NCBI GenBank assembly: GCA_021396245.1
Contig: WNYE01000005.1
Span: 186,001-250,000, forward strand
DNA from: Sporothrix humicola
Taxonomy: Eukaryota; Ascomycota; Sordariomycetes; Ophiostomatales; Ophiostomataceae
DNA: 64,000 nucleotides
Reading direction: 5' to 3'
Shown: piece after piece, positions 18,930 through 31,381 of the stretch
Layout of the letters: every line of letters starts with the position of its first letter
Numbering within the stretch: position 1 is the stretch's first letter
Made by a program: the position numbers and the translations under genes
Notes under the pieces: model-generated
Told to the model about the DNA's origin: nothing
Databases searched by the model: none
What the model saw: the letters and a program-made list of their open reading frames with translations, nothing else

Positions 18930-21900
18930 ATGACGGAAATCGACAATCTCCCGACCATATATGACTCTACAAAGACTTGTTCTGATCTCTTTGCCGCCTA
19001 CCTCGAGTCGCGGCAAGTGTCCGACGATAATCGAGATGCAGCGACAGACCTCTCCGGCCGCTTCAAGCTATGGATAGAGTATGTCGGCGCACTTGCGCAC
19101 CCGAAGGCGAGTCTTGATGCTCGACTAGTGGACCACGACGACATCAAGAGCATGTTTCTGGAGTTGCTGGATATGGTCCAAAGAAACATCAGACAAGGTA
19201 TTTTCTTGACAAGCAAAAGACAAACCCCAGATCTCATTATTGCTTTCAACTAACACTTCACTCAAGACCTCTATTTCAGCAACATCGAGGCGGCAGACCA
19301 GGCAGAACAGCCTGGATCAACATCGGGATCAGCATCAGGGTCGGGATCAGACTCAGATGACGGCTCCCTAGTCTGTGGCCTCGACGCTGTTGCCGACGCA
19401 GTCGGCCGACTTCATTCTCTTGCCGTGGCTGTGAGACGATCATCCGCCACAAAGAGCAACAAAGACAAATGGAACACGGAAGACACTGAAGATACTGAAG
19501 ACAAGGTCGGCATTGCACAAGGCGCGCAGTCAAGCGAGGCTCGCTCATATATCGAGGCAATGAGAACACGCTTCCCGCATGCTAGAAGCAGCTTGGTGGA
19601 CCGACTCGGCATGTCCATCTATGTTCGAGGGCAAGCCATGTACTACCAGCAGAGGCACAACAAAAAGCTACGTTTCGATCGAGATCAGATCCAGATACCT
19701 ACCTTTGTGCAAGGATCCAGTGTGCCGCCAACAATTAAACAGCACTCTCTATCCTCACAGTCTCTTGACCCTGCCCGACCGACGCCCATTTGCGTAACCG
19801 ACGATTTCTCGGACACAAACGCGTCACCAATCCAAACGGAACAGCTGCATTACGTGATGAATCGGCCTCGGCCGTCTCTATCACAGATTAGCATTGGATC
19901 ATCTATCAAAGAAAGCGATATGGAGGGCTTTGGCTATCCTCGAAAGCCGCTACGTACGGGCTCCGCGATCGCCATGGAGTCATGTCCACTGTGTGCTGAG
20001 CCGCTGAATCTGGCTCTTTTGACGGACAAGAAGTGGCAGTAAGTGGCCGAGATTAACTGCCTTCGCCCGGCGGCAGTGGCGGGAAGGGGGTTTCTCAAGG
20101 GTGCCTTTTTGCTAACAAAACTAGCGATCATGTCGACAAGGACATGGAGCAGTATATCTGCATTTCCGAAGACTGTGGCTCAAAGATTCGATTTTTCTCG
20201 TCATATAACGATTGGAAGACTCACATGCAAGCCAACCACAGCATGGCGTGGCCCTGGACAACTAACACCACATGGTGGAAATGTGACCTAGACGGCGAAA
20301 ACAACAATTACTTTGGCGACAAAGACAAGTTTCTCAAGCATCTGAATGATGTACATGGTGATCGGCTCACTACTTCGCAGATTCTCATCAGAGTGAGACG
20401 AAATAAAGTAACACGAGACCGCGAGCCCTTTACGTGTCCACTTTGCGACCGTGTTCCTGATGACAAGAACTTTGTCGTTTCTGAAAAGCCATACGAGCTT
20501 CTCTACAAACATATCGCGAGACACCTCAAGGCCGTCGCCTTCTTTTCTCTCAACTACCTCGATCTCGAGAGCAGTGCCAAATCTTTCGTATCGCATTCAG
20601 TCAAGGATGACGCAGCTGGGGGTTCTATTGCTGCTGTCTCTGATCGCGATGACGACTTCGCCCTTATCCCGCAGACTATCCTTACAAAATCAGAAGTGCG
20701 GGTCAACGACCTAATTTTTACGTTTGCAGGCAGCTTGGACGACTCAAATATTGCCTGGCCACCTCCGGGGTTGGTTATTGAATTTAATGGACCTGATACA
20801 ACTTTGCAGAATTTTGCCGAGGCCAGGCGAAATGAAGCGAAGTCTCTCGTGGAAACTCAGCCATCACCGGGTAAGATTCTTCCCCAATATCGCCTTAAAT
20901 ACCATGAATGAGGGCACCATTACTGATAGACAATTTACATGCAGTGCAAGTCGATGGTCGCTTTAACACCAGCACACCAGAACCGTCCCTGCAAGGTGTG
21001 AACTGGACACCGCAAGATTGGAAGTTGTTCAATGATATCCACCACGGCGATCCAAGGTCATACAAGGAGCAATTCGAGCAGTGGAAAGGGGGCAATATCA
21101 GGGATGTTTATCTCTGTTTGCTCCATGATTTTCACCTGGGACCTTGGCTCGGGGACCCCGACACTCGCGTATTATGGATAACAGGCGACACTGGCACTGG
21201 AAAAACAATGCTGATGTGCGGAATCATCAACGAACTCCGCCAGTTTGCCGCAAACAGCGCCCTTTGCTATCTCTTTTGTGCCCATTATGGACGACCAAGC
21301 AACGACTCAATGAATATCGCACGCGGATTGATGTATATGCTTGTCCTCCAACGACCGGCGCTCATTTCACATGCGCGCAGAATTACTGGCACGACTTTCG
21401 AAATGCCTGCAAAGAATGCCAATATCTTATTTTCTGTACTCAGAGACATGTTGGCGGATGAAAGGGCAACCGGTGCCATATTGATGGTTGATGATGCATA
21501 TGAAGGTCTGAGCGGGCCAAATCGTTCATTGCTATTTACTCTGATCCGCCTGGAAAGACGTGTGCGGTGGGTTATAACAAGCAGAAACTCAGCACTAGTT
21601 ACCGACGACATCGGGTTATATTTGGAGGACGTGCCAAAATCGGCTGTATACCGGCTTGTCATCGAGAAGGAGATGCTCCAAAACGCTCTCTCAGCATTTA
21701 TTCGGCACAAGGTCAACAACACTGCTGGCACGCATGGATACAATAAGTATACCACAGCAGTCATGATTCAGCACTTGACTTCCCACCATGATGGATCTTT
21801 TCGCTGGGCAGATATGGCCTGCCGTGCTGTGGCCGGTATGCTATATGAAGGTGAAAGTATCCTCCAAAACGTTTTCAGTCTGACCCAAGACATTTCCTGT

Positions 21901-23712
21901 GTCTGCCGGCAGCTGATTGAAAACATACAAAGAATCCCCGAGGCCGGCATTTATCGAGACATTTTGGCCGTGGCATCCACGGCATATCGACCCTTATCAA
22001 TTCTTGAACTTTGTACTCTATGCCCAACCTTGGCCAGCCGAAAAACCACAGACGTCGAAAGAATCCTTGGGCTCTATGTCGACATTTTGGAAGTGCGCAA
22101 CGAGACAGTCTATTTTCGGGACGAGACAATCAAGGACTTTATCATAGCAGACACGCCTCACAGCATTTTCCCACTGGGCCTGGGAGATTACCACCTTAAT
22201 ATGGCCTTCCGTTCAATCGATGCTCTATCTAACCACCTCAGGCAAGATATTTGTGGGATCAATGACCCTGGGCGCCTCAGACATGAAATATCCATCCCCG
22301 ACGACAGCCCTTTACCTTCCATTCGATACGCGTGTATCTATTGGGTAGATCACCTGCGTGATGCTGGAAAATATCTTCAAGACCATGACACAAGTACACG
22401 TCTTAACTTGCGGGATAACGGTTATGTGCATTCGTTTTTGAGATACAGTTTCTTACAATGGCTCGAGACGCTGTATCTTATCGAGGGTGCTTCCTCATGC
22501 GACAATATCCTGGCAATCCTCAGTACGCTGAAATCACTGGTATGTATCATCCCACACTTGTTGTATTACAACGACAAGCAGAAACTGATCCACTTGGTTT
22601 TTTAGCAATTCAGCAAGCTAAAAGGACTCCGTCTCAGGAGACTGATCGACAATGCTTTGAACTTCGTTTCGGTCGTTGAAGAGCTCATTGGGGAAGCACC
22701 GCTTCAAATATACGTCTCGGCTTTCCTCTTCTGCCCTAAAAGAATCATGATGTGGAAATATTTTCACCAAGACGCATTCACATGGGTGAGGCTCTCATCG
22801 GCCATTGCAGATATAAAAGATATAAAAGGCCAAGGGCGTGACAGTTCACTCACGCTTGCCATTTTCTCTCGCGGTGGCGAACGACTAGCCACGGTCTCCA
22901 CTGACCACGGCGACCATACTATCGAACTCTGGGATCCATATACAGGACGGCTCCTCAAGCTACTCAAGGGTCATCACGGGGATGTTCTGAGACTAGTCTT
23001 CTCTGCCGATGGTCGACGACTTGCCGCTGTGGCAGACTCCTCCACGGTACGCATCTGGGATACTGAATCAGACACTAGATCTCCGGTGCTTACCGTAGAT
23101 GACGTTAGTAGCTCGGGTCCATTTACATTTTCCCCAGACGGACTCATGATCGCCTACATGGACTCTCAAGGCGACCTAATACTGCGGGACACTTCAACCG
23201 GAAAGCCCGTCAAAACATTCGGCTATTCATCATATGGGTTCGATGATCATAAGCCGGCTGCTGTTGAATTTTCCAGTGACAGCAAACTGCTTGGAGCCGG
23301 CTCTTTTGACCAGGCAGTCAAAGTGTGGGATCTACTAGACGACATCGGCACGCATTTTAATGCCAGAAAGCCTCTTCAAACTAGGCCAGTCGTGTTTTCT
23401 CAAGATGGAACCCAAGTCGCTGCCATTGCACGAGAAAATTCGGCCACGGCCTGGGATATAGCCTCAGGGCAAGTTTCGCGGAAATTTAGTGGCGATTTTC
23501 ACTCTTTTTCTCCAGAAACGCTCGCGGGTGGAGGCTGGTACTCTCGGTATCAAGTTCGCGACAAGTGGGTGATTCGAGATGGCCGTCGTCTTGTTTACCT
23601 GCCGGATTCATGGAATCTGAGGTGCTTGGACATATCTGGGAACTGTGTGGCCTTGGGTGATAATAAAGGTGGCGTGCACTTTCTGCATTTTGACGAAGAG
23701 ATAGAATTTTAG
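18930..23712 (+). CDS. NLR-like protein: degenerate C2H2 fingers, NACHT NTPase and WD40 repeats
   Basis: Predicted 1495-aa cytosolic STAND-class protein from five exons: 18930-19197, 19267-20038, 20125-20870, 20945-22539 and 22606-23712. All introns are 66-86 bp and all junctions are in frame. Residues 1-90 form a helical domain (CSDLFAAYLES ... FKLWIEYVGAL ... ASLDARL) common at the start of fungal C2H2-type proteins. Residues about 329-480 hold paired Cys/His motifs (CPLCAEPL, CISEDCGSK, CPLCDRVPD, YKHIARHLKAVAFF). The NACHT domain has a Walker A GDTGTGKT at about 676-683 and Walker B ILMVDDAYEG near 772-780. From about residue 1200 degenerate WD40 repeats follow (TIELWDPYTGRLL, TVRIWDTES, AVKVWDLLDD). 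NLRs of this type are thought to sense non-self ligands through the repeats and trigger cell death or defence. No N-terminal killer domain or amyloid motif is visible, so it may act through the neighbouring protease. Confidence 0.9.
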
Positions 23713-23871
23713 GTCCTTTCTATTTTTTCACCTCAGTATCAAGGAATCTCGTTTGAATTTAGCCCAAGTTTTGATTGTGATTGTAAAGGCTGCAATGGTA
23801 ACTATCCTGTATCACCATCGAGATCCTAACACGGTCCCCATCACAAATTCTCGTACACCACACATCTTTTC

Positions 23872-25571
23872 CTACAACATATACCGGAACTGGCGCCGGG
23901 CCGTCTCGTACTGCCCCGCCGCTGGCCCGGCCACGTTGTCGAGTTGTGCATCCAGCTTGGCCAGGTCGGCGTGCTCCTCAAAGGCAGAGGCCTCACCCGA
24001 GGCCAGCTTCTTGTTGGCGGCCACGAGGCTCTGGCGGAATACGAGGTTGAGGATGATGGTGAGGCCGTACATGGCGGTTGTGATGCCAAAGGGGATGCGG
24101 AAGGACGGGCCGTACTTGGACGGCCACATGTACGAGCCGGCAATGGCGCCGAGCTGCGACGCGGCATTGACAAACGAAAGGACGACGGCACGCTTGGCTG
24201 GCGGGCGCGGGAAGGACGCGGCCATCCAGGGGAACACGAGGATGTAGCCGGCATACGAGGCGGTCATGAAGAACAGCGAGGTGTAGCGGGCGCCAATGTT
24301 GGTGGGCTGGGTGCCAATGGCAATGATGAAGCCGACCATGCCGAGAGCGAGAGGCCAGGCGTGGTGCATGTATCGCTCGCTGACACGGTCCGAGTGCCAC
24401 GTGTTGGCCAGTGCGACAATGCAGGCAAAGATCCACGGCGGCGCGGACAGCAGCAGGGTCTGGGTTGTACCGTAGCCGAGCGTCTTGGTGAGCGACGGGA
24501 AATACGTCGAAAAGGACGTGCCGGCGATCATGGCCGTCTGCGAGATGGCGAGCAGGTACATTTTCCAGTCCGAAAAGGCCAGCTTAGCGCCATGGTACCA
24601 CTTCTCTTCAGCTGAATCCACATCGACCTCGCCAGTGTCTTCACGCATGCGGAGCTGGGCCACGCGCATCTCGTCGACGGAAAAGTGGCGCGTGGTGTTG
24701 TGCGGGAAATCGGGCAGAATGAAAATGGCAAGAAAAGCCACGGCGATCGTGATGGCGCCCTCGATAAAGAACAGCCAGCGCCATGCACGGTGGCCAAGGA
24801 CACCTTCCATCTGGGCCAGAATACCGGCTGCAATGAGGCTGCCAAAGGCATTGGAGATCAGGTTGCCACAGTAGAAGATGGCCACACGAAGCGAGAGTTC
24901 CTTCTTGGTGTACCATGCCGACAGCAAAAAGAAGGAGCCCGGCGAGAATGCAGCTTCGACAAGACCAATAAAGAAACGACAGGCGACGGCGCCTGAAAAA
25001 TTGTTGACAATGCCAGTGAGTGCCGAGATGAGACCCCAAACGGCCATGCAAGCGGGCAGGTAAAGCGATGGGCGGCCGATACGGTTCTAGAGTACGATGA
25101 GAGGACTGTGAGCATTGGTGCTTGTAGCAGTCGGAAGCGGAGATGGTCTCACCATGATCATATTCGAAGGCACTTGGAACAAGATGAAGCCAGCAAATAG
25201 AATTGAAATGACCGTGGCGAAATCGGTGTCGTTGAGACCCAGGTCGGACTGGAAGCCTTGAAGTCTGGTCATGTCAATGTTAGTGTAAGACCATTGTGGA
25301 GGACAGTCTAGTCACAGTAATAAAAGCCACGGCAATCTTACCTCGCGGCAGCAGCATTGCTGCGGTCAATGTAGTTGAGAATGTAGATGATCACGAGCAC
25401 AAACATCTTGGCATCAAGCTTGCGAACCAGCGACTTCTCGACCTTGATACGGTACGCCGACCCGGGAGCCAGCGACATGTTGTTCTCGCCCGACAACACG
25501 TCGTCCATCTCGGCGTGTTCAGTGACCGCTGTGGTGGCGATGTCGCCAGTCTTGGATGTGGCTTCTGCCAT
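23872..25571 (-). CDS. Second MFS permease of the anion:cation symporter (Dal5-like) type
   Basis: Predicted 518-aa plasma-membrane transporter. Minus-strand exons are 25342-25571, 25153-25264 and 23872-25086, with introns of 77 and 66 bp. ATG 25571 gives a 55-residue polar N-tail before KLDAKMFVLVIIYILNYIDRSNAAAARL, the TM1/loop region of the family. Further hallmarks are GLNDTDFATVISILFAGF, FQVPSNMIM, RIGRPSLYLPACMAVWG and GLVEAAFSPGSFFLLSAWY. It belongs to the same broad family as the gene at 1223-2869 but differs clearly in sequence, so it is not a recent duplicate. Typical substrates are carboxylates, vitamins or allantoate-like compounds. It is divergent from the transaldolase gene with 602 bp between, and tail-to-tail with the NLR gene. 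Confidence 0.9.
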
Positions 25572-26173
25572 AGGATGGGGTGAAAATTGGTCAGAGTATG
25601 GGTGGTGTCGACACTGAGAATTATGCGACAAAATGTGATGGAAACGAGTCATGTCGGTGGCCACCTCGGGGGCATCGTGATATGTATATGTGCGAGGACA
25701 GCTGCGGTCAGACTGCCATAGCATCGGGAGTCATGCAGTCGGCGTCTGTCATTTTGCGGGGAGAAGAAGAGGAAAACGTGCGGAAACTCCACATTGCAAA
25801 CCTGGGGCAAGGCGCGAAAGGATGGTGACAGCGATAAGATGCTGGGGTTTGTTAGCGTCAATGGGCTCTTGTGGGGATGTGGAATTGTGGAATTTTGAAA
25901 AGAAAAGGAAAATGTGGAATAAAATCCACCAATATCGTGCAAGTGGAAATTCCACTAACACATTGTAAGTTGCGAGTTCGGGGATTGACGTTGAGGAGCA
26001 TGGTATACAAGACGCAAGAGATGCCGTTTTAAGAAGATGCTTGGGGGTCGATATTTCCGTCTTGTTGCTCGGTTGTCTTGATATTGTTCGTTTCTCATTC
26101 TCGACTGAACTGCTCCCTCCCCAGCTTCTCCAACCTTCCCCAATCTTCTCCAGCCGATCACCACTTCGCCAGA
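25572..26173. promoter_or_regulatory. Divergent promoter between MFS permease and transaldolase genes
   Basis: 602 bp head-to-head. No gene is supported. The sequence just before the transaldolase ATG (26100-26160) is CT-rich, as in many fungal promoters. Confidence 0.45.
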
Positions 26174-27373
26174 ATGGGTTCCCAGCCAACATCAACAAAG
26201 ACCCTCCTCGAGGTTCTCGAGGACCACATCAATGTCGACGCAGATTCGCTTGATCCTGCTTTTATCAAGTCGCTGCCCGTCCGCTGCCATGACCAGACAT
26301 CGAACCAGCGCATCGTCCACGAGGCCATCGTCGACCCTGTGAACGCTGCCATTGTCGAGAAGACCGTCCGCGAGCTCAAGGGCCAGCCGTGGGACGAGGT
26401 GTACGTTCTGGCTCTGGCCCGCATTGCTGCCAACGTCCTGCCTGTGATCTCGGGCACGGTCTTGTCCCAGACATCGCCCACGCGTGCCAACGACAAGGAT
26501 TATGTCCTGTTTGATGCCCGCCGCCGCCACAAGGCGTACCTGTCGGCTGGCATCCCAGCGTAAGTTATCCAGCGAGTTTTCTCATATTTCTTGGGTCGTG
26601 TGCTCTTTTAACCATCCGCTAGTGACCGTATCGCCATCAAGATTGCAACAACATCGGCCGGCGTCCAAGCGGCACGCATCCTCAGCGACGAAGGCATCCG
26701 TACACTGGGCACTACCCTTTTCTCTGTGCCCCAGGCCCTGGCCGCCGAGCAGGCCGGCATGTTTGCCATCTCCATTTACTTCAACGAGCCCGGCGCTCAC
26801 GGCGATGCGTCCATTTGGCCCGATGTTCCCGACCCGGCGACCGAGCATCCCATGGCAGCTCGCCACCTGCTGATCCGCCACGCATACAACCAAGTGACGG
26901 CCAAGACGGGCCGCTCCACGCCGCAGCTCAAGACGGCCTCGTATGCGTCTCCTCGAGAGGTCATGACAGCCCCGGCTTTGGGCGCGGACCACGTCACCAT
27001 TGGCCGCAGCCTGCTCGAGGATCTGGCCATTTCTGATAGGCTGCCGGCTTACCGCAAGGGTGTGTGGAAGGTTCCTGTCGCAAAACAAATCGAGGAGCTG
27101 GGTGACAAGTTTGTGTGGGAGGACTGGACGCCGCCAACGGCCAACGAGACTGCCGAGCGCATCGCCGTGGCTGTTGCAGCCGCGGCCAAGGCCGACCCGA
27201 GTCAGTTGCCAGAGGTCGAGGGCATTGATTATCTGGCCGACGGCGTGCTCGACAAGCTCAACGCCGCCGATGTTCTGACCAACAGTAAGCTCGAGGAGGG
27301 TCTGTCCAAGTTTGCCGTCTGGGAAAAGGCCAGCAAGGAGTACATTGAGGCTCTCCAGGCCAAGCTGAACTAA
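26174..27373 (+). CDS. Transaldolase family protein
   Basis: Predicted 378-aa cytosolic enzyme from exons 26174-26559 and 26623-27373; the 63-bp intron splits an Ala codon. ATG 26174 follows a CT-rich leader. Transaldolases move a dihydroxyacetone unit between sugar phosphates through a Schiff-base Lys. The likely catalytic Lys is residue 135 in DRIAIKIATTSAGVQAARIL, matching the IKIPAT..G..AA pattern of the family. The neighbouring FDAR and FSVPQALAAEQAG segments fit strands of the TIM barrel. It is longer than and divergent from the housekeeping enzyme (about 320-335 aa), with a C-terminal extension after GRSLLEDLAI, so it is likely a paralogue rather than the pentose-phosphate Tal1. It is transcribed away from a permease, which may supply its substrate. 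Confidence 0.82.
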
Positions 27374-27423
27374 ATGGCAACGCAACCCCGAGTAGGTAGC
27401 TCAGAGTAGCTTAGAGTTTTTGA

Positions 27424-27456
<33 letters not shown>

Positions 27457-27795
27457 TGCATCAGTATCAGCTATTCCCACAAGAACAGCCGGCCAAGTTC
27501 TGACACAAACCAAGCGCTAGTAAATCCTTCGCGTCCTGTAGCTTCGACGCCGTTCCTGGAGGTCCCTGTGATCGTTTGTGTGGAGATACTGCGGGGAAAT
27601 GACGATCGCGCTGCATTGGGCCCTGCAAACCCGTGTTAGTCGATTTGGCAGTCGCTTGTGCCCAAACTGCATAAATACCAGGCCATGCCCCCTTGATCTA
27701 TTCCACTATTCCGCAATCCCATAATTACACCATCGACACCAGAAAGCAATCGACTTACACCAACAGTGGCACGACTCCGCTGTGTTGACCAAAGG
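27374..27795. other. Intergenic region with a poly-A tract
   Basis: 422 bp between the transaldolase stop and the C2H2 factor ATG. It contains a 28-bp A run (27429-27456). Nothing else stands out. Confidence 0.5.
27429..27456 (+). repeat. Homopolymer A28
   Basis: Twenty-eight uninterrupted A residues, 55 bp after the transaldolase stop codon. The length may vary between strains or be imprecise from sequencing. Confidence 0.9.
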
Positions 27796-30766
27796 ATGGC
27801 GGGCACCGTTTCTCCGTCGTGCGAGCCGAGGACGCCTGTTTCGACGCGAGCTGGAGTCGAAAAGTCGCGTGAGTATTTTCTAGGGGCCTCATGATTCACC
27901 ATTTCTCCGTCGGCACAGACGGAACTCAAGACCCGTTGCTGATTTGTCGGTGTTTGACCGTAACAGACTCAAACACACTTACCTGCTCACTATGCCAGAA
28001 GGTGTATTCCCGGAGGTAAGGCAGGCCAACCTAGCAGAGATTAGAAATTAAATTCGCCGTTGATGAGACTGATATTCCACCAGTGATGTGCTGTCTCGCC
28101 ACCTCTTTCAGGCACATGGCCAAGCTGCCAAGCGGGCTGGTCGACCACGGAAAAATCGACGACAGTCCGTAGGCAGCGAGGCTGGGAGTGATGTCGGGCG
28201 ACATGGGCAAGAATCTCGGCCCGGAACCAGGCGCGCTACCCGGCAGGCCACTCGAGAAACGGTGCAACGGAGCTCACGGAGGTCCATGCCAGCCAGAGCT
28301 GCCTCAGTGTACACCACCGAAGATGCCAATACGCCTCAGGAAACCGCTTCATCGGCGAGAGACCAGACGACACCGGCCTATGATGTCGGCCCTGTGCCGA
28401 TGAGCATCGAATGGGACACTCTGGCACATCAGCTGGGAGGTGTCGACGATACCGCTGGGCCTGCATCTGGACAGTATTTGCAGCATCAACACCACACAGG
28501 CGATTTCACCAACTTCAACAACAACTTCCAGAACCTTTTCTTCTACTCGACTTCAGACGAGTATGTCTTGACAGCGGACCAGTATGTTGACGGGACGGGC
28601 GTAGCAGGTCCGTTTGATTGGGGCTTCACGGATGCCCCGGACAATGACATCTTCCAGCCCATAGGCGCAATGCCACCTCCACCGGCCCCTCCGCCGCCGC
28701 CGCCAGCACAGCCTCGGACAATCTCGGTTGAATCGCCAGTGTCCTCAACTGGATCGGCCTCGAGTACAACCCGGTCGCCTCCAGACCGCGACTCGGAGAT
28801 CGTCCGTGCCCTCAAGGCTGAGGAAGTCGATGGACAGCCGAATACAGGTGATCTGCCTAACGGCAGTCCCGAAGAGAGTGCATGGCCGACCGTGTACTAT
28901 CAGCCAAATACACCTGTCGATCCTGTTGATCTTCCGACTGTGACCCGGCCGTCAACGCCTACGGCACGAGTCCCTGTTGCCTCTTCTCCCATACAAACTG
29001 AACGTTCATCGGCAGGTGGATTGATTCGGGCCACCACAGCCAGTGTGAATGCACAAGCTCGTATGTCGATGAAAATATTGGCGACGTATGCGCATCGCCC
29101 AGTATGGCCACTGCCGGATCTGGCCAATTTTCCTTCGATACCATCGTTGACGGCTTGCATAAACTGCTATCTCGCGCACTTTGCTACCTGGTTGCCGATT
29201 GTTGACAGCCCACGTGGCAGCTTCCGTGTTGACAAGGCTGCGCCGATCTTGTTGATGGCCATGGCGTCTATTGGCGCAGTCTATGCCAGTGGTGGGCTAG
29301 AAAAGCTGGCATTTCCTCTTGACGAACTAGTGCGGCGGCAGATCGTTTATATCGTAGGTATCTCATCCCGAACGACCCAAATGTCTTTGGTTGGGGTCTC
29401 TTTCTGACACAGGTAGTGTGAACATGACCATCGATTTGTGCTAGAACCGTGTGTGATGCAGGTGTCTTTGCTCCAGTCGTACTTTGGTCTGTACAGTGGC
29501 TCCCCTCGACTGTTCCATCACGCTGAAATAACTCGAGCGTCGCTTGTTACTGCGTGTCGCCGAATGCATCTTCTTTTTGCAGATTTCGCGGCAGCCCGGG
29601 AACTACACCGTCGAGATCCAAACGCTTCAATGGATGACGTGAGGAAGGCCATTCATCAGGACCATCGATACAGCAGGCTAGGATGGGCTATTTTCGTAAG
29701 TCCTCGGTGGTTAATACATCAGGGGAACCGAGTGAACCGAGTGAACCAAGTGCCTAGCTCCTGCTAACTAGTTAGCTGTTTGACACGCAAATGTTCTGCT
29801 TCTTCGGCACGCCTTGCCATTATGCCCTCTCCGACATACAGGTATCTCTGCCTGTTGACACCATATCAATGCCTCCAACGCCTGAATTGGTAGGAACAGG
29901 GCCGCGACAACGTCCCACATTCGGTCAAATGATGGCCAGTCTGCTAGACCATGGCCGGCTTCTGGAAGATCCCTCTGAAATGGGCCTCAGTTGTCTCGCA
30001 TACGCATTGTATCGCTTGTGTCTCGAGTCAGCCTCTTCGCGAGCATTCTCTCAACAATACCAGCAACCCCTGAACCCTGCTCAAAAACGCCTCGACCAGC
30101 TAGCCAGCCATGTCACCGACACCCCATCGACTTTGACTGCCCTTCGGCTCACGTGTGTCGCCCTCTCGCACCACGCTTACCTTGAGCTCACCGACCCGGG
30201 TCTTTTGGGAGCCATCAAGGTCGCTGCTGGTCGATCTGGTGAGCAAGAGCAACAAGCCGCGCAGATTGATGTTACTCGGCGGCTTCAGGCCGACCCCGTC
30301 GGGGCTCGTCGTATCTTTGCACATGCGGCCATGTTGCGGTGCCTCCTGAATCGGTTCACATTCGAGTCAGTTCAGTTGTTGCCTGTTTCTTCCGTCATGC
30401 TCTTGTACTAACACCTTCAGCACTCCCACGGAAGTCATCTGGACTTTTGACGCTGCTTTGGCTATGTGGGCTTTTCTCCGGTTCTCGGGTCAGTCTCTGG
30501 ATGCACGAGAGCCGCAAGGCGATGCCAGCATCCCCGTACTGTTAACATGGAAAACAAGCCCATCGGTCGATGATTGGGTCAGATCGGGTCACGGCCAGAT
30601 ATCGATTCAGGGGATTGGGGGCAACAGTAGCAGCGGGGGCAGCAGTGCTATCACGGCAGCTACCGTTCTCCAGGGGGCGTCGGAGAGGCTTGAGGTGATG
30701 TCGTGGGGACTGGCAGCCAAATATCGGGTCGTTCTGAATGGCATGTTGGCGCACGTCGAGGCTTGA
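27796..30766 (+). CDS. C2H2 zinc-finger/AT-hook transcription factor with fungal-specific TF domain
   Basis: Predicted 860-aa nuclear regulator from six exons: 27796-27868, 27967-28015, 28084-29357, 29445-29695, 29776-30365 and 30421-30766. The finger is split over exons 2 and 3: CSLCQKVYSRSDVLSRHLFQAH, with Cys 31, Cys 34, His 47 and His 52. An AT-hook-like run KRAGRPRKNRR follows at about residues 57-67. A Pro-, Ser- and Asp-rich linker leads to a fungal_trans-like region (YLAHFATWLPIVDS, LLQSYFGLYSG, LFDTQMFCFFG, TFDAALAMWAFLRFS). Only one finger is seen, whereas relatives often have two. The junction after exon 3 is least certain: I used donor GTATCT at 29358, and a donor at 29354 joined to a later acceptor near 29462 also stays open. 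No target is evident. Confidence 0.8.
29725..29751 (+). repeat. Three 9-bp tandem repeats inside an intron
   Basis: GAACCGAGT, GAACCGAGT and GAACCAAGT stand in a row within the fourth intron (29696-29775) of the C2H2 factor gene. They do not affect the coding frame. Confidence 0.8.
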
Positions 30767-31381
30767 CATTTTTGTGCAGAGCAGCTTCGTTGTGCGGCAA
30801 ATCAGATTCAGGGGTAAACACCATCAATATTGAATCAATGGAGGAAGGTGCGATCGTGCGATGAGAACTGTGTCGCGCCTTCCTGTAATGTTGCTGCCAA
30901 TTTTGTGGCCAAAGCACCTTCCCTCTGTGACCTTCTGTAACCGCCCTAATAACTTACGCTAATGGCAGAGTAGTTGCCCCATAACATTTGTTCCTTTTCG
31001 CCACTCCTTTTGTTTACTTTCTACCCCTTTTTCTCCTGGCCCAAAAAGACGAAACATCTCAAGCATCACCATAATCAATCCAAACCCTCCCACAACGAGT
31101 TGTCTCCACGTTCTACCTCAGCATGGCATCGCTAACCATTGGTGACTTCATTGCGTCGGGCACCAGGCGACACAGTGCAAGAAACAAGCCCATGAACTCT
31201 CACACACCGTACAGAGCCTCCTTCCAGAGAATGAGCATCCCTGGCCACGGCGGGGTGAAGTGTCGACTGGTGAGGTTCTTCTGCTTTCCTTTGCATCTAT
31301 TTTCATCTCACGCCGGTAATTTTAGCTCCAGCCATATGCACTTCGATTTTCTTGACAAAATTCCATCACAGATTTCTCAGG
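30767..31381 (+). other. Intergenic region / leader of the HET gene with an upstream ORF
   Basis: 615 bp. 31010-31120 is CT- and CACC-rich. An ATG at 31123 opens a 95-codon frame that overlaps the HET start at 31382 in another frame. A possible leader intron starts at 31270 (GTGAGG) and could end at CAG 31371, but no splice I tried joins it in frame to the HET sequence. Confidence 0.5.

Noticed and set aside
18930..19197. Prion-like amyloid motif at the NLR N-terminus
   Set aside because: I looked for a short HET-s-like or PP-like repeat shared with the neighbouring protease and saw none.
1223..25571. The two Dal5-type permeases as a recent tandem duplication
   Set aside because: Their sequences and intron positions differ clearly, so they are separate family members.
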